Positions 53,063 to 62,825 are shown, counted from the first letter of the stretch. The stretch is 64,000 nucleotides of DNA from Mesorhizobium kowhaii (GCF_003253745.1 NZ_MZXV01000010.1:114279-178278); one strand, 5' to 3'. The notes: generated from the letters alone by a model not told the origin. Numbers and translations: made by a program.

Positions 53063-56000
53063 ATGTCGGTTTGGAATGGTCTTGCAGGTGGCGCGTGGTT
53101 CACCGCTTCAAATTGGACCGGCGGCGTGCCTGACGCAATCGGTGCTACAGCCGATTTCAGCAATCTCGCCGGTGCCAGCCTCACGCATCACATCGACCTG
53201 GCGGTTCAAGGTCCATTCACGGTCGGCACCTTGAATCTGGCGAGTTCCGCCACCGTGAATTACAGTCTCGAAAACGGCTCGCTCATCATGAACAACGCGG
53301 GCGGTGCGATCATCAGCGTAACGTCGACCGGCAATCCACTGGCAAGCATGCTGGCGTCGTCGCTGACGCTGCAGCTCAATGCGGCAACGTTGATTGCAAC
53401 AACCGGAAGCAACACGACCCTCGACGTCCAGGCGCAGATTACCGGAACGGGGCTCCTGACCAAATCCGGCGTCGGCACCCTGAGGCTGTCTGATGCGACC
53501 AACAACTGGTCGGGCGGAACGCAAATCAATCAAGGCACAGTTTCGTTTGGCGCCGCTGCGTTCGGAACGGGAGACATCGCGTTCGCCGGCGACAGTGTGT
53601 TCCGGTCTACAGGCGGCACGACGCTTGCCAACGATCTGGTCGAACTCGCCGGCGTTTCAACATCTATCAGGACACAGACGGGCACGTCACTTTCGTTGAC
53701 CGGTACCTTCGCAGCGCTCGGCGGCGCCGGGACCGCGGTGCATTTTGGCAGCGCAACGGATGCGGGAACGATTTCCTTTGCCTCAAGCAGCATCACCACC
53801 AATGATGCGGGCTCGCTTGCCATTGACGGCGGCACGCTGAAAGCGGGCGCGGCGTTCGCGTCCTTCACCAATGGGCTGGCCAACACCAATATCGCGGCCG
53901 GAGCGGTTCTCGACGCCAATGGCTTCTATCTGGAACTGAACCATCTGACCGGGGCGGGCGTGATCACCAACGACGGCGCTTCCGATGTTGTCGCGAACGT
54001 CTATGAGGCCGGCAGCTCTACCTTCTCGGGCGTTTTCGCGAATAGCTTCAGCCATATAGGATTGAACAAGATCGGCACCGGGACCCTGACATTGTCAGGC
54101 GCCAATACTTACTCCGACACGACCACTGTCGCGATCGGAACATTACGGGCGGGAGCCGACCACGCCTTCAGCGCCACTAGTGTCGTCGACGTAAAAGCTG
54201 GCGCGACGCTCAATATCAGCGCTTTCGACCAAACCATCGCCGGACTGACCGGCAGCGGCGAAGTCCGGGCCGATACTGTTACATCGGCCACCTTGACGAC
54301 GAGCATAAGCCTTGGCGACGTGAAGGAGTTTGCAGGCGTGATCTCGAACGGCTCGGCGGTATTTGGCGAGCTCAACCTAATAAAAAGCGGCGTGGGAACC
54401 CAGATTCTGTCAGGCCTGAACACCTATACGGGCCATACCACGATAACGGCGGGAACATTGGTGCTGTCCGGGTCGGGTTCGATTGCCGATTCATCCGGAC
54501 TGGCGATTTCCGTAGGGGCCGCTTTCGATCTCGGCGGGCTGTCGGGAAACGGCGCGTCGGTACAGGCATTGGCGAATGCCGGCACCGTCAGCTTCGGCGG
54601 AGAGATGTTGCATCTGGTCGATCAGTCAGCCGCCCTGGGAGGCACATATATAGGGTCGGGCTTAACCGATGGTCTTCACATAGACCTCGATGCGACAGCG
54701 TTGAATTTCAGCCTTTCGACCGCAACTTTCACCAACTGGGCAGATTTTACTGACGAAATCGCCATCGTTGGCAATGGCCTTGCCAATACGATTACTGGGT
54801 CGTCCCACGCTGATACCATTGGTGGCGGCCTCGACAACGACGTGCTGATCGGCGGAGGCGGCGAGGACAATCTGAATGGTGGCGACGGTTCGGATACGGC
54901 CTCTTATGCAAGTGCTGCCGCAGGCGTCATTGCGAACCTCTCAAATCACAAGGTCAATACCGGTGACGCCTACGGCGACAGCTATTCCCTCATCGAAAAC
55001 CTGACCGGATCGAGCCATGCGGACCAACTCTACGGCAACGATGTTGCCAATATTCTGGATGGCGGTGCCGGCTCCGACACCATGCAAGGCGGCATCGGCA
55101 ACGACACCTACTGGGTCGACAATGCCGGCGATCATGTCATCGAAGTGAACGGCCAGGGTACCGACAATGTGCAGGCCTATGTTTCATTCAACCTGTCCGG
55201 ACAGGAGCTGGAGAACCTGCAACTGCGCAGCGCCGCGTCCATCAACGGCACCGGTAACTCGATTGCCAACATCATCAATGGCAACAGTGGCAACAACATC
55301 ATCGATGGCCTTCTCGGCACCGATACGATGAGCGGCGCTCAAGGCAACGACACCTACTATGTCGACAATGCCGGTGACCATGTCATCGAGGTCAATGGCC
55401 AGGGCACCGACAATGTGCAGGCCTATGTCAGCTTCAACCTGTCCGGCCAGGAGCTGGAGAACCTGGCGCTGCGCGGCGCGGCTTCCATCAACGGCACCGG
55501 CAACTCCATTGCCAACATCATCACTGGCAATTCAGGCAACAACATCATCAACGGGCTCGGCGGCGCCGACACGATGAGCGGCGCGCAGGGCAATGACACC
55601 TACTATGTCGACAATGCCGGCGATCATGTCATCGAGGTCAATGGCGGCGGCACTGACAATGTGCAGAGCTATGTTTCTTTCAACCTCTCCGGTCAGGAGC
55701 TGGAGAATCTGGCGCTGAGAGGTGGCGCCTCGATCAATGGCACCGGCAACTCGATCGCCAACATCATCACCGGCAACAGTGGCAACAACATCCTCGATGG
55801 CCTTCTCGGCGCCGATACGATGAGTGGCGCTCAGGGCAACGACACCTACTATGTCGACAATGCCGGCGATCATGTCATCGAAGTGAATGGCCAGGGCACC
55901 GACAATGTGCAGGCCTATGTTTCATTCAACCTGTCGGGTCAGGAGCTGGAGAACCTGGCACTGCGCAGCGCGGCCTCGATCAACGGCACCGGCAATTCCA

Positions 56001-56404
56001 TTGCCAACATCATCACCGGCAACAGTGGCGCCAATGTCATCAACGGCCTCCTCGGCAACGACACGCTGTCCGGCAGCACCGGCCACGATACCTTCGTCTT
56101 CACCACAGCGCTGAACGCCTCCACCAATGTCGACCACATCACCGACTTCTCGGTGGTCGACGACACCATCCAGCTCGACAATGCGATCTTTGCAGCGCTT
56201 GGCGGCAACGGCACGCTGACGGCGGATCAGTTCGTCAAGAACACCACCGGCCTTGCCGGCGACGGCAACGACCACATCATCTACGAGACCGACACCGGCT
56301 GGCTCTATTATGACAGCAACGGCAATGCCGCGGGCGGCTCGACCCATTTCGCCACGCTGGCCGCCAACCTCGCGCTCACCAACGCAGATTTCGTCGTGGT
56401 GTGA
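53063..56404 (+). CDS. RTX protein 2 with autotransporter-type passenger repeats
   Basis: A 1113-residue protein without signal peptide. Residues 1-520 form a beta-helix-like region with three autotransporter-associated (PATR) repeats: LTKSGVGTLRLSDATNNWSG, LNKIGTGTLTLSGANTYSDT, LIKSGVGTQILSGLNTYTGH. Around 570-660 are classic RTX units (GGGLDNDVLIGGGGEDNLNG). Residues about 670-1000 hold four ~83-residue modules (DTMSGAQGNDTYYVDNAGDH...). The last ~125 residues are the shared C-terminal secretion domain. So a passenger typical of type V autotransporters is joined to a type I secretion end; no autotransporter barrel is present. Function possibly adhesive or biofilm-related, inferred. Confidence 0.88.
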   Translation: MSVWNGLAGGAWFTASNWTGGVPDAIGATADFSNLAGASLTHHIDLAVQGPFTVGTLNLASSATVNYSLENGSLIMNNAGGAIISVTSTGNPLASMLASSLTLQLNAATLIATTGSNTTLDVQAQITGTGLLTKSGVGTLRLSDATNNWSGGTQINQGTVSFGAAAFGTGDIAFAGDSVFRSTGGTTLANDLVELAGVSTSIRTQTGTSLSLTGTFAALGGAGTAVHFGSATDAGTISFASSSITTNDAGSLAIDGGTLKAGAAFASFTNGLANTNIAAGAVLDANGFYLELNHLTGAGVITNDGASDVVANVYEAGSSTFSGVFANSFSHIGLNKIGTGTLTLSGANTYSDTTTVAIGTLRAGADHAFSATSVVDVKAGATLNISAFDQTIAGLTGSGEVRADTVTSATLTTSISLGDVKEFAGVISNGSAVFGELNLIKSGVGTQILSGLNTYTGHTTITAGTLVLSGSGSIADSSGLAISVGAAFDLGGLSGNGASVQALANAGTVSFGGEMLHLVDQSAALGGTYIGSGLTDGLHIDLDATALNFSLSTATFTNWADFTDEIAIVGNGLANTITGSSHADTIGGGLDNDVLIGGGGEDNLNGGDGSDTASYASAAAGVIANLSNHKVNTGDAYGDSYSLIENLTGSSHADQLYGNDVANILDGGAGSDTMQGGIGNDTYWVDNAGDHVIEVNGQGTDNVQAYVSFNLSGQELENLQLRSAASINGTGNSIANIINGNSGNNIIDGLLGTDTMSGAQGNDTYYVDNAGDHVIEVNGQGTDNVQAYVSFNLSGQELENLALRGAASINGTGNSIANIITGNSGNNIINGLGGADTMSGAQGNDTYYVDNAGDHVIEVNGGGTDNVQSYVSFNLSGQELENLALRGGASINGTGNSIANIITGNSGNNILDGLLGADTMSGAQGNDTYYVDNAGDHVIEVNGQGTDNVQAYVSFNLSGQELENLALRSAASINGTGNSIANIITGNSGANVINGLLGNDTLSGSTGHDTFVFTTALNASTNVDHITDFSVVDDTIQLDNAIFAALGGNGTLTADQFVKNTTGLAGDGNDHIIYETDTGWLYYDSNGNAAGGSTHFATLAANLALTNADFVVV

Positions 56405-56847
56405 AGGAGACCCTGTCGGTCCGCCCGAAGCGGATCGGGAAACATCTACCTGACCATCAGCGCAATCGTGCCATCGAAGAACTGCGGTCTGTTTCAAGAC
56501 ATATTCTCAGAAAAATTTCGGCGACATCGGTCAGATACAGAGCGCACATAGACCGCATCGCTCTAGTTGCACTAAAAGAAATTTAAAATGGCACCGCTGA
56601 TGGATGCCACCCCAGTGTTTTGGAGAACATATGTCTGCCCTCAACGTCACCACAACACATAATTACGGCCCAGACGATTTGGCTAATATTACTGCAATCA
56701 ATTTCACGGGGCCGGCGTTTGCGTCGCCGTGCTGTCTTATGATTCTGTAACGATCTTCACCGCGCATCACCGAATTCCATTTACGCCAGTACGCGATGCC
56801 GGCTGCTGGCCATTTTCCACCACGCCGGCAGCGAAAGGGAACGAGCC
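56405..56847. other. Intergenic region RTX 2 - RTX 3
   Basis: 443 bases. It contains a truncated RTX 5' end (56631-56750) and a leader segment (about 56749-56850) duplicated upstream of RTX gene 4 (about 59393-59498), with a GCCGGC/GCCGGC hairpin. Bases 56405-56630 are unassigned and locally AT-richer. Confidence 0.55.
56631..56790 (+). pseudogene. Truncated 5' end of another secreted RTX-like gene
   Basis: A good Shine-Dalgarno (GGAGA, 5 bases before ATG 56631) starts a 39-codon frame: MSALNVTTTHNYGPDDLANI, TAINFTGPAFASPCCLMIL, stop at 56748. The INFTGPAFA segment resembles the N-terminus of rhizobial hemolysin-type proteins. Shifting one frame near 56713 continues with VAVLSYDSVTIFT, which looks more protein-like, suggesting a frameshift. 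The rest of the gene is gone and is replaced by the leader of RTX gene 3. Assignment is moderate. Confidence 0.45.
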
Positions 56848-59355
56848 ATGACTATCGGACGCATCGGACAGGACTTCATCGTCAATTCGACGGCAATAAA
56901 CGTTCAGTATACCCCCGTGATCACGGCGCTGGCCGATGGCCGCTTCGTGGCCACCTGGTCTTCCACTGATACCGGCGATGGCGATGGCTATTGCGTCCGC
57001 GCCCGCATCTACAACGCCGACGGTTCAGCGGCCGGCAGCGACTTCATCGTCAATTCGACAGCAACCAGCAATCAGTCTAGCCCCGCGATCACGGCGCTGG
57101 CCGATGGCCGCTTCGCGGCCACCTGGCAGTCCGGTGACACCGGCGACGGCGATGACGATTGCATGCGCGCCCGCATCTACAACGCCGACGGTTCAGCGGC
57201 CGGCAGCGACTTCATCGTCAATTCGACGGCAACTGGCTTTCAGACTAGCCCCGCGATCACGGCGCTGGCCGATGGCCGCTTCGTGGCCACCTGGGAATCC
57301 TATGACACCGGCGACGGCGCTGGCAGCTGCATTCGTGCCCACATCTACAACGCCGACGGTTCAGCGGCCGGCAGCGATTTCATCGTCAATTCGACGGCAG
57401 CGAACAATCAGGTTAGCCCCGCGATCACGGCGCTGGCCGATGGCCGCTTCGTGACCACCTGGCAGTCCTATGATCCTGGCGACGGCTCTAGCAGCTGCAT
57501 CCGCGCCCGCATCTACAACGCCAACGGTTCAGCGGCCGGCAGCGACTTCATCGTCAATTCGACGGCAACGAGCAATCAGTACGACCCCGCGATCACGGCG
57601 CTGGCCGATGGCCGTTTCGTGGCCACCTGGCAGTCCTATGATCCCGGCGACGGCGACGGCACCTGTATCCGCGCCCGCATCTACAACGCCAACGGTTCAG
57701 CGGCCGGCAGCGACTTCATCGTCAATTCGACGGCAACGGGTAATCAGTATAGCCCCGCGATCACAGTGCTGGCCGATGGCCGCTTCGTTGCAGCCTGGAA
57801 TTCTCTTGACACCGGCGACGGCGACGGCAGCTGCATCCGCGCCCGCGTCTACAACGCCGACGGTTCAGCGGCCGGCAGCGACTTCATCGTCAATTCGACG
57901 GCAACTGGCCTTCAGTATGACCCGGCAATCACGGCGCTGGCCGATGGCCGTTTCGTGGCCACCTGGGAGTCCGTTGATACCGGCGACGGCAGCGGCAGCT
58001 GCATCCGCGCCCAGATATTCGACCCGACTGTCTTCGTCGGCACGGCCGGCAAGGACATCTGGCAGGGCAGCAATGTCTTCGCCGACCATATCAACGGCGG
58101 CACCAGCGCCGACACGCTGTCGGGTCTTGGCGGCGACGATACGATCAGCGGCGATGCCGGCAACGACATGCTCGACGGTGGCGCCGGCAGCGATAAGCTG
58201 TTTGGCGGAGCCCATAACGATACACTCAACGGTGGCGCCGGCGCCGATCTGATGAGCGGCGGCACCGGCGACGACACCTACTGGGTCGACAATGCCGGCG
58301 ATCATGTCATCGAGCTCAACGGCCAGGGCATCGACAATGTGCAGAGCACCGTCTCCTTCAACCTCTCCGGCCAGGAGCTGGAGAACCTGGCGCTACGCAC
58401 CGGCGCCTCGATCAACGGCACCGGCAATTCGATTGCCAATGTGATTACCGGCAATTCGGGCGTCAACATCCTGATCGGCCTTGGCGGCAACGATACGCTG
58501 GACGGCAAGGAAGGCGCCGACACCATGCAGGGCGGCATCGGCAACGACACCTACTATGTCGACAATGCCGGGGATCATGTCGTGGAGAGCAATGGCCAGG
58601 GCGCCGATAATGTGCAGGCCTATGTCAGCTTCAACCTGTCCGGCCAGGAGCTGGAGAACCTGCAACTGCGCAGCGCCGCGTCCATCAACGGCACCGGTAA
58701 CTCGATTGCCAACATCATCAATGGCAACAGTGGCAACAACATCATCGACGGCCTTCTCGGCGCCGACACGATGAGCGGCGCGCAAGGCAACGACACCTAC
58801 TATGTCGACAATGCCGGCGACCATGTCATTGAGGTCAATGGCCAGGGCACCGACAATGTGCAGGCCTATGTCAGCTTCAATCTTTCCGGCCAGGAGCTCG
58901 AAAACCTGCAACTGCGCAGTGCCGCCTCGATCAACGGCACCGGCAATTCCATTGCCAACATCATCACCGGCAACAGTGGCGCCAACGTTATCAACGGGCT
59001 TGGCGGCAACGACACGCTGAGCGGCAGCACCGGCCATGACAGCTTCGTCTTCACCAGTGCGCTGAACGCCTCGACCAATGTCGACCACATCACCGACTTC
59101 TCGGTGGTCGACGACACCATCCAGGTCGACAATGCCATCTTCGCAGCGCTTGGCGGCAACGGCACGCTGACGGCCGCACAGTTCGTCAAGAACACAACTG
59201 GCCTTGCCGGCGACGGCAACGATCACATCATCTACGAGACCGACACCGGCTGGCTCACCTATGACAGCAACGGCAATGCGGCTGGCGGCTCGACCCACTT
59301 CGCCACGCTTGCCGCCAACCTCGCGCTCACCAACGCCGATTTCGTGGTGATCTGA
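56848..59355 (+). CDS. RTX protein 3 with seven-repeat N-terminal domain
   Basis: An 835-residue protein. Residues about 1-395 are seven tandem ~56-residue repeats of the form DFIVNSTA..Q..PAITALADGRF, VATWxSxDTGDGDGSCIRAR, IYNADGSAAGS. Each repeat carries one Cys (C-I/V/M-R-A). The count and strand pattern suggest a seven-bladed beta-propeller. Then RTX nonapeptides (GGTSADTLSGLGGDDTISGD), three ~83-residue modules, and the shared C-terminal domain ending NLALTNADFVVI. No signal peptide. It is a close paralogue of the protein at 59496. GGGA lies before the ATG. Confidence 0.88.
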   Translation: MTIGRIGQDFIVNSTAINVQYTPVITALADGRFVATWSSTDTGDGDGYCVRARIYNADGSAAGSDFIVNSTATSNQSSPAITALADGRFAATWQSGDTGDGDDDCMRARIYNADGSAAGSDFIVNSTATGFQTSPAITALADGRFVATWESYDTGDGAGSCIRAHIYNADGSAAGSDFIVNSTAANNQVSPAITALADGRFVTTWQSYDPGDGSSSCIRARIYNANGSAAGSDFIVNSTATSNQYDPAITALADGRFVATWQSYDPGDGDGTCIRARIYNANGSAAGSDFIVNSTATGNQYSPAITVLADGRFVAAWNSLDTGDGDGSCIRARVYNADGSAAGSDFIVNSTATGLQYDPAITALADGRFVATWESVDTGDGSGSCIRAQIFDPTVFVGTAGKDIWQGSNVFADHINGGTSADTLSGLGGDDTISGDAGNDMLDGGAGSDKLFGGAHNDTLNGGAGADLMSGGTGDDTYWVDNAGDHVIELNGQGIDNVQSTVSFNLSGQELENLALRTGASINGTGNSIANVITGNSGVNILIGLGGNDTLDGKEGADTMQGGIGNDTYYVDNAGDHVVESNGQGADNVQAYVSFNLSGQELENLQLRSAASINGTGNSIANIINGNSGNNIIDGLLGADTMSGAQGNDTYYVDNAGDHVIEVNGQGTDNVQAYVSFNLSGQELENLQLRSAASINGTGNSIANIITGNSGANVINGLGGNDTLSGSTGHDSFVFTSALNASTNVDHITDFSVVDDTIQVDNAIFAALGGNGTLTAAQFVKNTTGLAGDGNDHIIYETDTGWLTYDSNGNAAGGSTHFATLAANLALTNADFVVI

Positions 59356-59392
59356 ACACGGCTTGTGCGCAATCCCGACAACGCACCTTGTA

Positions 59393-59498
59393 ACGATCCT
59401 CACCGACACCGCGCTCACCGAATTCCATTTATGCCAGTACGCGATGCCGGCTGCTGGCCGTTTTCCACCACGCCGGCAGCGAAAGGGAACAAGCCATG
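59393..59498 (+). repeat. Duplicated leader of RTX gene 4 (copy of about 56749-56850)
   Basis: From TGTAACGATC to the start codon, the leader of RTX gene 4 nearly matches that of gene 3, including GAATTCCATTTA, GCCAGTACGCGATGCCGGC and the GAAAGGGAAC Shine-Dalgarno segment. So genes 3 and 4 were copied as units including the leader. Confidence 0.8.
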
Positions 59499-61976
59499 CC
59501 TATCGGACGCATCGGACAGGACTTCATCGTTAATTCGACGACAATAGACAGTCAGTATACCCCCGTGATCACGGCGCTGGCCGACGGCCGCTTTGTGGCC
59601 ACCTGGCAGTCCACTGACACCGGCGACGGCAGCGGCGGCTGCATCCGCGCCCAGATCTACAACGCCAACGGTTCAGCGGCCGGCAGCGACTTCATCGTCA
59701 ATTCGACGGCAACGGGTGATCAGTATGATCCGGCAATCACGGCGCTGGCCGATGGCCGTTTCGTGGCCACCTGGCAGTCCGTCGACACCGGCGACGGCGA
59801 CGGCATCTGCATCCGCGCCCGCGTCTACAACGCCGACGGTTCAGCGGCCGGCAGCGATTTCATCGTCAATTCGACGGCAACGGACTTTCAGTATAGCCCC
59901 GCGATCACGGTGCTGGCCGATGGCCGCTTCGTGGCCACCTGGGTATCCAATGACCCCGGCGACGGCAGCAACAGTTGCATCCGTGCCCACATCTACAACG
60001 CCAACGGTTCAGCGGCCGGCAGCGATTTCATCGTCAATTCGACGACAGCGAACAATCAGGTTAGCCCCGCAATCACGGCGCTGGCCGACGGCCGCTTCGT
60101 GACCACCTGGCAGTCCGATGAAACCGGCGACGGCAGCGGCTATTGCATCCGCGCCCGCATCTACAATGCCAACGGTTCAGCGGCCGGCAGCGACTTCGTC
60201 GTCAATTCGACGACAGCGGGTGATCAGTATAGCCCCGAGATCACGGCGCTGGGCGATGGCCGCTTTGTGGCCACCTGGCAGTCCAATGATCCTGGCGACG
60301 GCGACGGCAGCTGCATCCGCGCCCGCATCTACAACGCCAACGGGTCAGCGGCCGGCAGCGACTTCATCGTCAATTCGACGGCAACGAGCAATCAGTATAA
60401 CCCCGAGATCACAGTGCTGGCCGATGGCCGCTTCGTGGCCTCCTGGGGGTCCTCTGACACCGGCGACGGCGACGGCAGCTGCATCCGCGCCCGCGTCTAC
60501 AACGCCGACGGTTCAGCGGCAGGCAGCGACTTCGTCGTCAATTCGACGGTAACGGGCTTTCAAGGTACCCCAGCCATCGCGGCGCTGGCCGACGGTCGCT
60601 TCGTGGCCACCTGGGAGTCCGGTGATACCGGCGACGGCAGCAGCGGCTGCATCCGGGCCCAGATCTTCGACCCGACCATCTTCGTCGGCACGGCCGGCGC
60701 GGATATCTGGCAAGGCAGCAATGTCTTCGCCGACCACATCAACGGCGGCGCCAGCGCCGATACGCTGTCGGGTCTTGGTGGTGACGATACGATCAGCGGC
60801 GATGCCGGCAACGACATCCTCAACGGTGGCGCCGGCAGCGATAAGCTGTTTGGCGGAGCCGACACCGATACACTCAACGGTGGCGCCGGCGCCGACACGA
60901 TGAGCGGCGGCACCGGCAACGACACCTACTGGGTCGACAATGCCGGTGACAAGGTGATCGAGCTGAATGGCCAGGGCACCGACAATGTGCAGAGCTATGT
61001 CTCCTTCAACCTCTCCGGCCAGGAGATCGAGAACCTCGCACTGAGAAGCAACGGCAACATCAACGGCACCGGCAATTCCATTGCCAATGTCATCACCGGC
61101 AATTCGGGCAACAACGTCATCAACGGGCTCGGCGGCGCCGACACGATGAGCGGCGCTCAAGGCAATGACACCTACTATGTCGACAATGCCGGCGACCATG
61201 TCATTGAGGCCAATGGTCAGGGCACCGACGGCGTCTTCAGCTCCGTCTCCTTCAATCTCTCAGGCCAAGAGCTGGAGAACCTGACGCTGACCGGCGCAGG
61301 CAATATCAACGGCACCGGCAATTCGATCGCCAACATCATCACCGGCAACAGTGGCAACAACGTCATCGACGGCCTCGGCGGTGCCGACACGATGAGCGGC
61401 GCTCAGGGTAACGACACCTACTGGGTCGACAATGCCGGCGATCATGTCATCGAGCTCAATGGCCAGGGCACCGACAATGTGCAGGCCTTTGTCAGCTTCA
61501 ACCTGTCGGGTCAGGAGCTGGAGAACCTGGCGCTGCGGACCGGGGCCTCGATCAACGGCACCGGCAACTCGATCGCCAACACCATCACTGGCAACAGTGG
61601 CGCCAACGTCATCAACGGCCTCGGCGGCAACGACACGCTGTCCGGCAGCACCGGCAACGATACCTTCGTCTTCACCACGGCGCTCAATGCCTCGACCAAT
61701 GTCGACCACATCACCGACTTCTCGGTGGTCGAGGATACCATCCAGGTCGACAGTGCGATCTTTGCGGCTCTCGGCGCCAACGGCACGCTGACGGCCGCAC
61801 AGTTCGTCAAGAACACCACCGGTCTTGCCGGCGACGGCAACGATCACATCATCTATGAGACCGACACCGGCTGGCTCACCTATGACAGCAACGGCAATGC
61901 GGCGGGTGGCTCGACCCATTTCGCCACGCTTGCTGCAAATCTGGCGCTGACAAACGCTGATTTCGTCGTGGTGTGA
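59496..61976 (+). CDS. RTX protein 4 with seven-repeat N-terminal domain
   Basis: An 826-residue sister of the protein at 56848. It has the same seven ~56-residue repeats (first unit VITALADGRFVATWQSTDTG; last unit ends CIRAQIFDPTIFVGT), then nonapeptides (GGASADTLSGLGGDDTISGD), three ~83-residue modules and the shared C-terminal domain. Differences between the sisters lie mainly in loop positions of the repeats (VSND, QSDE, GSSD), while the frame-forming positions are constant. Module 2 differs most (NVQAY replaced by GVFSS, LTLTGAGNING). Secretion by type I is inferred from the C-terminus. Confidence 0.88.
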   Translation: MPIGRIGQDFIVNSTTIDSQYTPVITALADGRFVATWQSTDTGDGSGGCIRAQIYNANGSAAGSDFIVNSTATGDQYDPAITALADGRFVATWQSVDTGDGDGICIRARVYNADGSAAGSDFIVNSTATDFQYSPAITVLADGRFVATWVSNDPGDGSNSCIRAHIYNANGSAAGSDFIVNSTTANNQVSPAITALADGRFVTTWQSDETGDGSGYCIRARIYNANGSAAGSDFVVNSTTAGDQYSPEITALGDGRFVATWQSNDPGDGDGSCIRARIYNANGSAAGSDFIVNSTATSNQYNPEITVLADGRFVASWGSSDTGDGDGSCIRARVYNADGSAAGSDFVVNSTVTGFQGTPAIAALADGRFVATWESGDTGDGSSGCIRAQIFDPTIFVGTAGADIWQGSNVFADHINGGASADTLSGLGGDDTISGDAGNDILNGGAGSDKLFGGADTDTLNGGAGADTMSGGTGNDTYWVDNAGDKVIELNGQGTDNVQSYVSFNLSGQEIENLALRSNGNINGTGNSIANVITGNSGNNVINGLGGADTMSGAQGNDTYYVDNAGDHVIEANGQGTDGVFSSVSFNLSGQELENLTLTGAGNINGTGNSIANIITGNSGNNVIDGLGGADTMSGAQGNDTYWVDNAGDHVIELNGQGTDNVQAFVSFNLSGQELENLALRTGASINGTGNSIANTITGNSGANVINGLGGNDTLSGSTGNDTFVFTTALNASTNVDHITDFSVVEDTIQVDSAIFAALGANGTLTAAQFVKNTTGLAGDGNDHIIYETDTGWLTYDSNGNAAGGSTHFATLAANLALTNADFVVV

Positions 61977-62278
61977 GAGAGAGCGGTTACGCCCGGCCGC
62001 TCTGCTTCATGGCGGCCGGTGCGATCAAGCGCTTTTTAGACGCGCCGCCTTTCGCCTATGGGCGGTGGTTTTCGCCGGCCAGAACACACACTCCACACGC
62101 ACTTCGCCGGTTCAACGGATCTGCCCAGTGGCGGACCTACGAAGATTGTACAGTATCTCTGAGAGACCGATCCTGCGATTTCACTCGATGCATGCAGAGA
62201 TCCGCTCGAAAGGCAGTACGGAACGCAAGCGCCTCTCAAAGGTTGTTGGTCAGACAACAACCGGCAGAGGGGCTGGAA
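61977..62278. other. Intergenic region after the RTX array
   Basis: 302 bases. A weak hairpin GAGCGG (61981-61986)/CCGCTC (61997-62002) follows the RTX 4 stop and may be its terminator. Nothing else is recognisable. Confidence 0.4.
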
Positions 62279-62506
62279 ATGATCAATCCACTCAGAACCG
62301 ACCACATCTTTCAGCGGGCGCATGCGCTGGCGGAAAGCGGTACCCATGGCAGTCCGGCCATCATCATCGCCACACTGGTTGCCGAGGGCTATCCGGAGGC
62401 GACCGAGCTGTTGAACTCCGACAATATCCGCGCCGACCTCAGCCGCGTCTGTGGAGCCGCCGCCAACGGGCGACCGGCCGCACCATATCGCACGCTTCGC
62501 CATTGA
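62279..62506 (+). CDS. Small hypothetical protein
   Basis: A 75-residue frame starting MINPLRTDHIFQRAHALAES, with AGAGG about 10 bases upstream. The middle reads SPAIIIATLVAEGYPEATEL, which looks like real amphipathic helix. The C-terminus is Arg-rich (RPAAPYRTLRH). I do not recognise a family. It is the only plausible gene between the RTX array and the tRNAs; a longer in-frame opening from 61973 is not credible. Confidence 0.45.
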   Translation: MINPLRTDHIFQRAHALAESGTHGSPAIIIATLVAEGYPEATELLNSDNIRADLSRVCGAAANGRPAAPYRTLRH

Positions 62507-62532
62507 CGCGGCAGCGGAAGGATTCTGTGGAT

Positions 62533-62608
<76 letters not shown>

Positions 62609-62754
62609 GCTCCGGGGCGGACCTTTAAGCGGTCAGGGTCGGCTTCGCAAGGCCAAATGAGTGCGCGACGCCCTGGTTGGAGGCCGGTTTTGCCAACAAA
62701 ACGCCGGCTGTCAAAAAACCTTCTCCTGTTTGCTGTTATGCTGTCCTGTCGCGC

Positions 62755-62783
62755 TTGACACCCGGTGGCGAACCCCTTATCCA
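62755..62783 (+). promoter_or_regulatory. Promoter of tRNA-Asp
   Basis: TTGACA (62755-62760), 17-base spacer, TATCCA (62778-62783), 43 bases upstream of the tRNA 5' end. Confidence 0.65.
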
Positions 62784-62825
62784 GCGGCCCAACGACGAAC
62801 ACGGCTGACACGTGCTCGTCAATGC

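Noticed and set aside
49138..61976. Regular DNA repeats considered as a CRISPR or satellite array
   Set aside because: Repeats are long (168 and ~250 bases), in frame, protein-coding and without short unique spacers.
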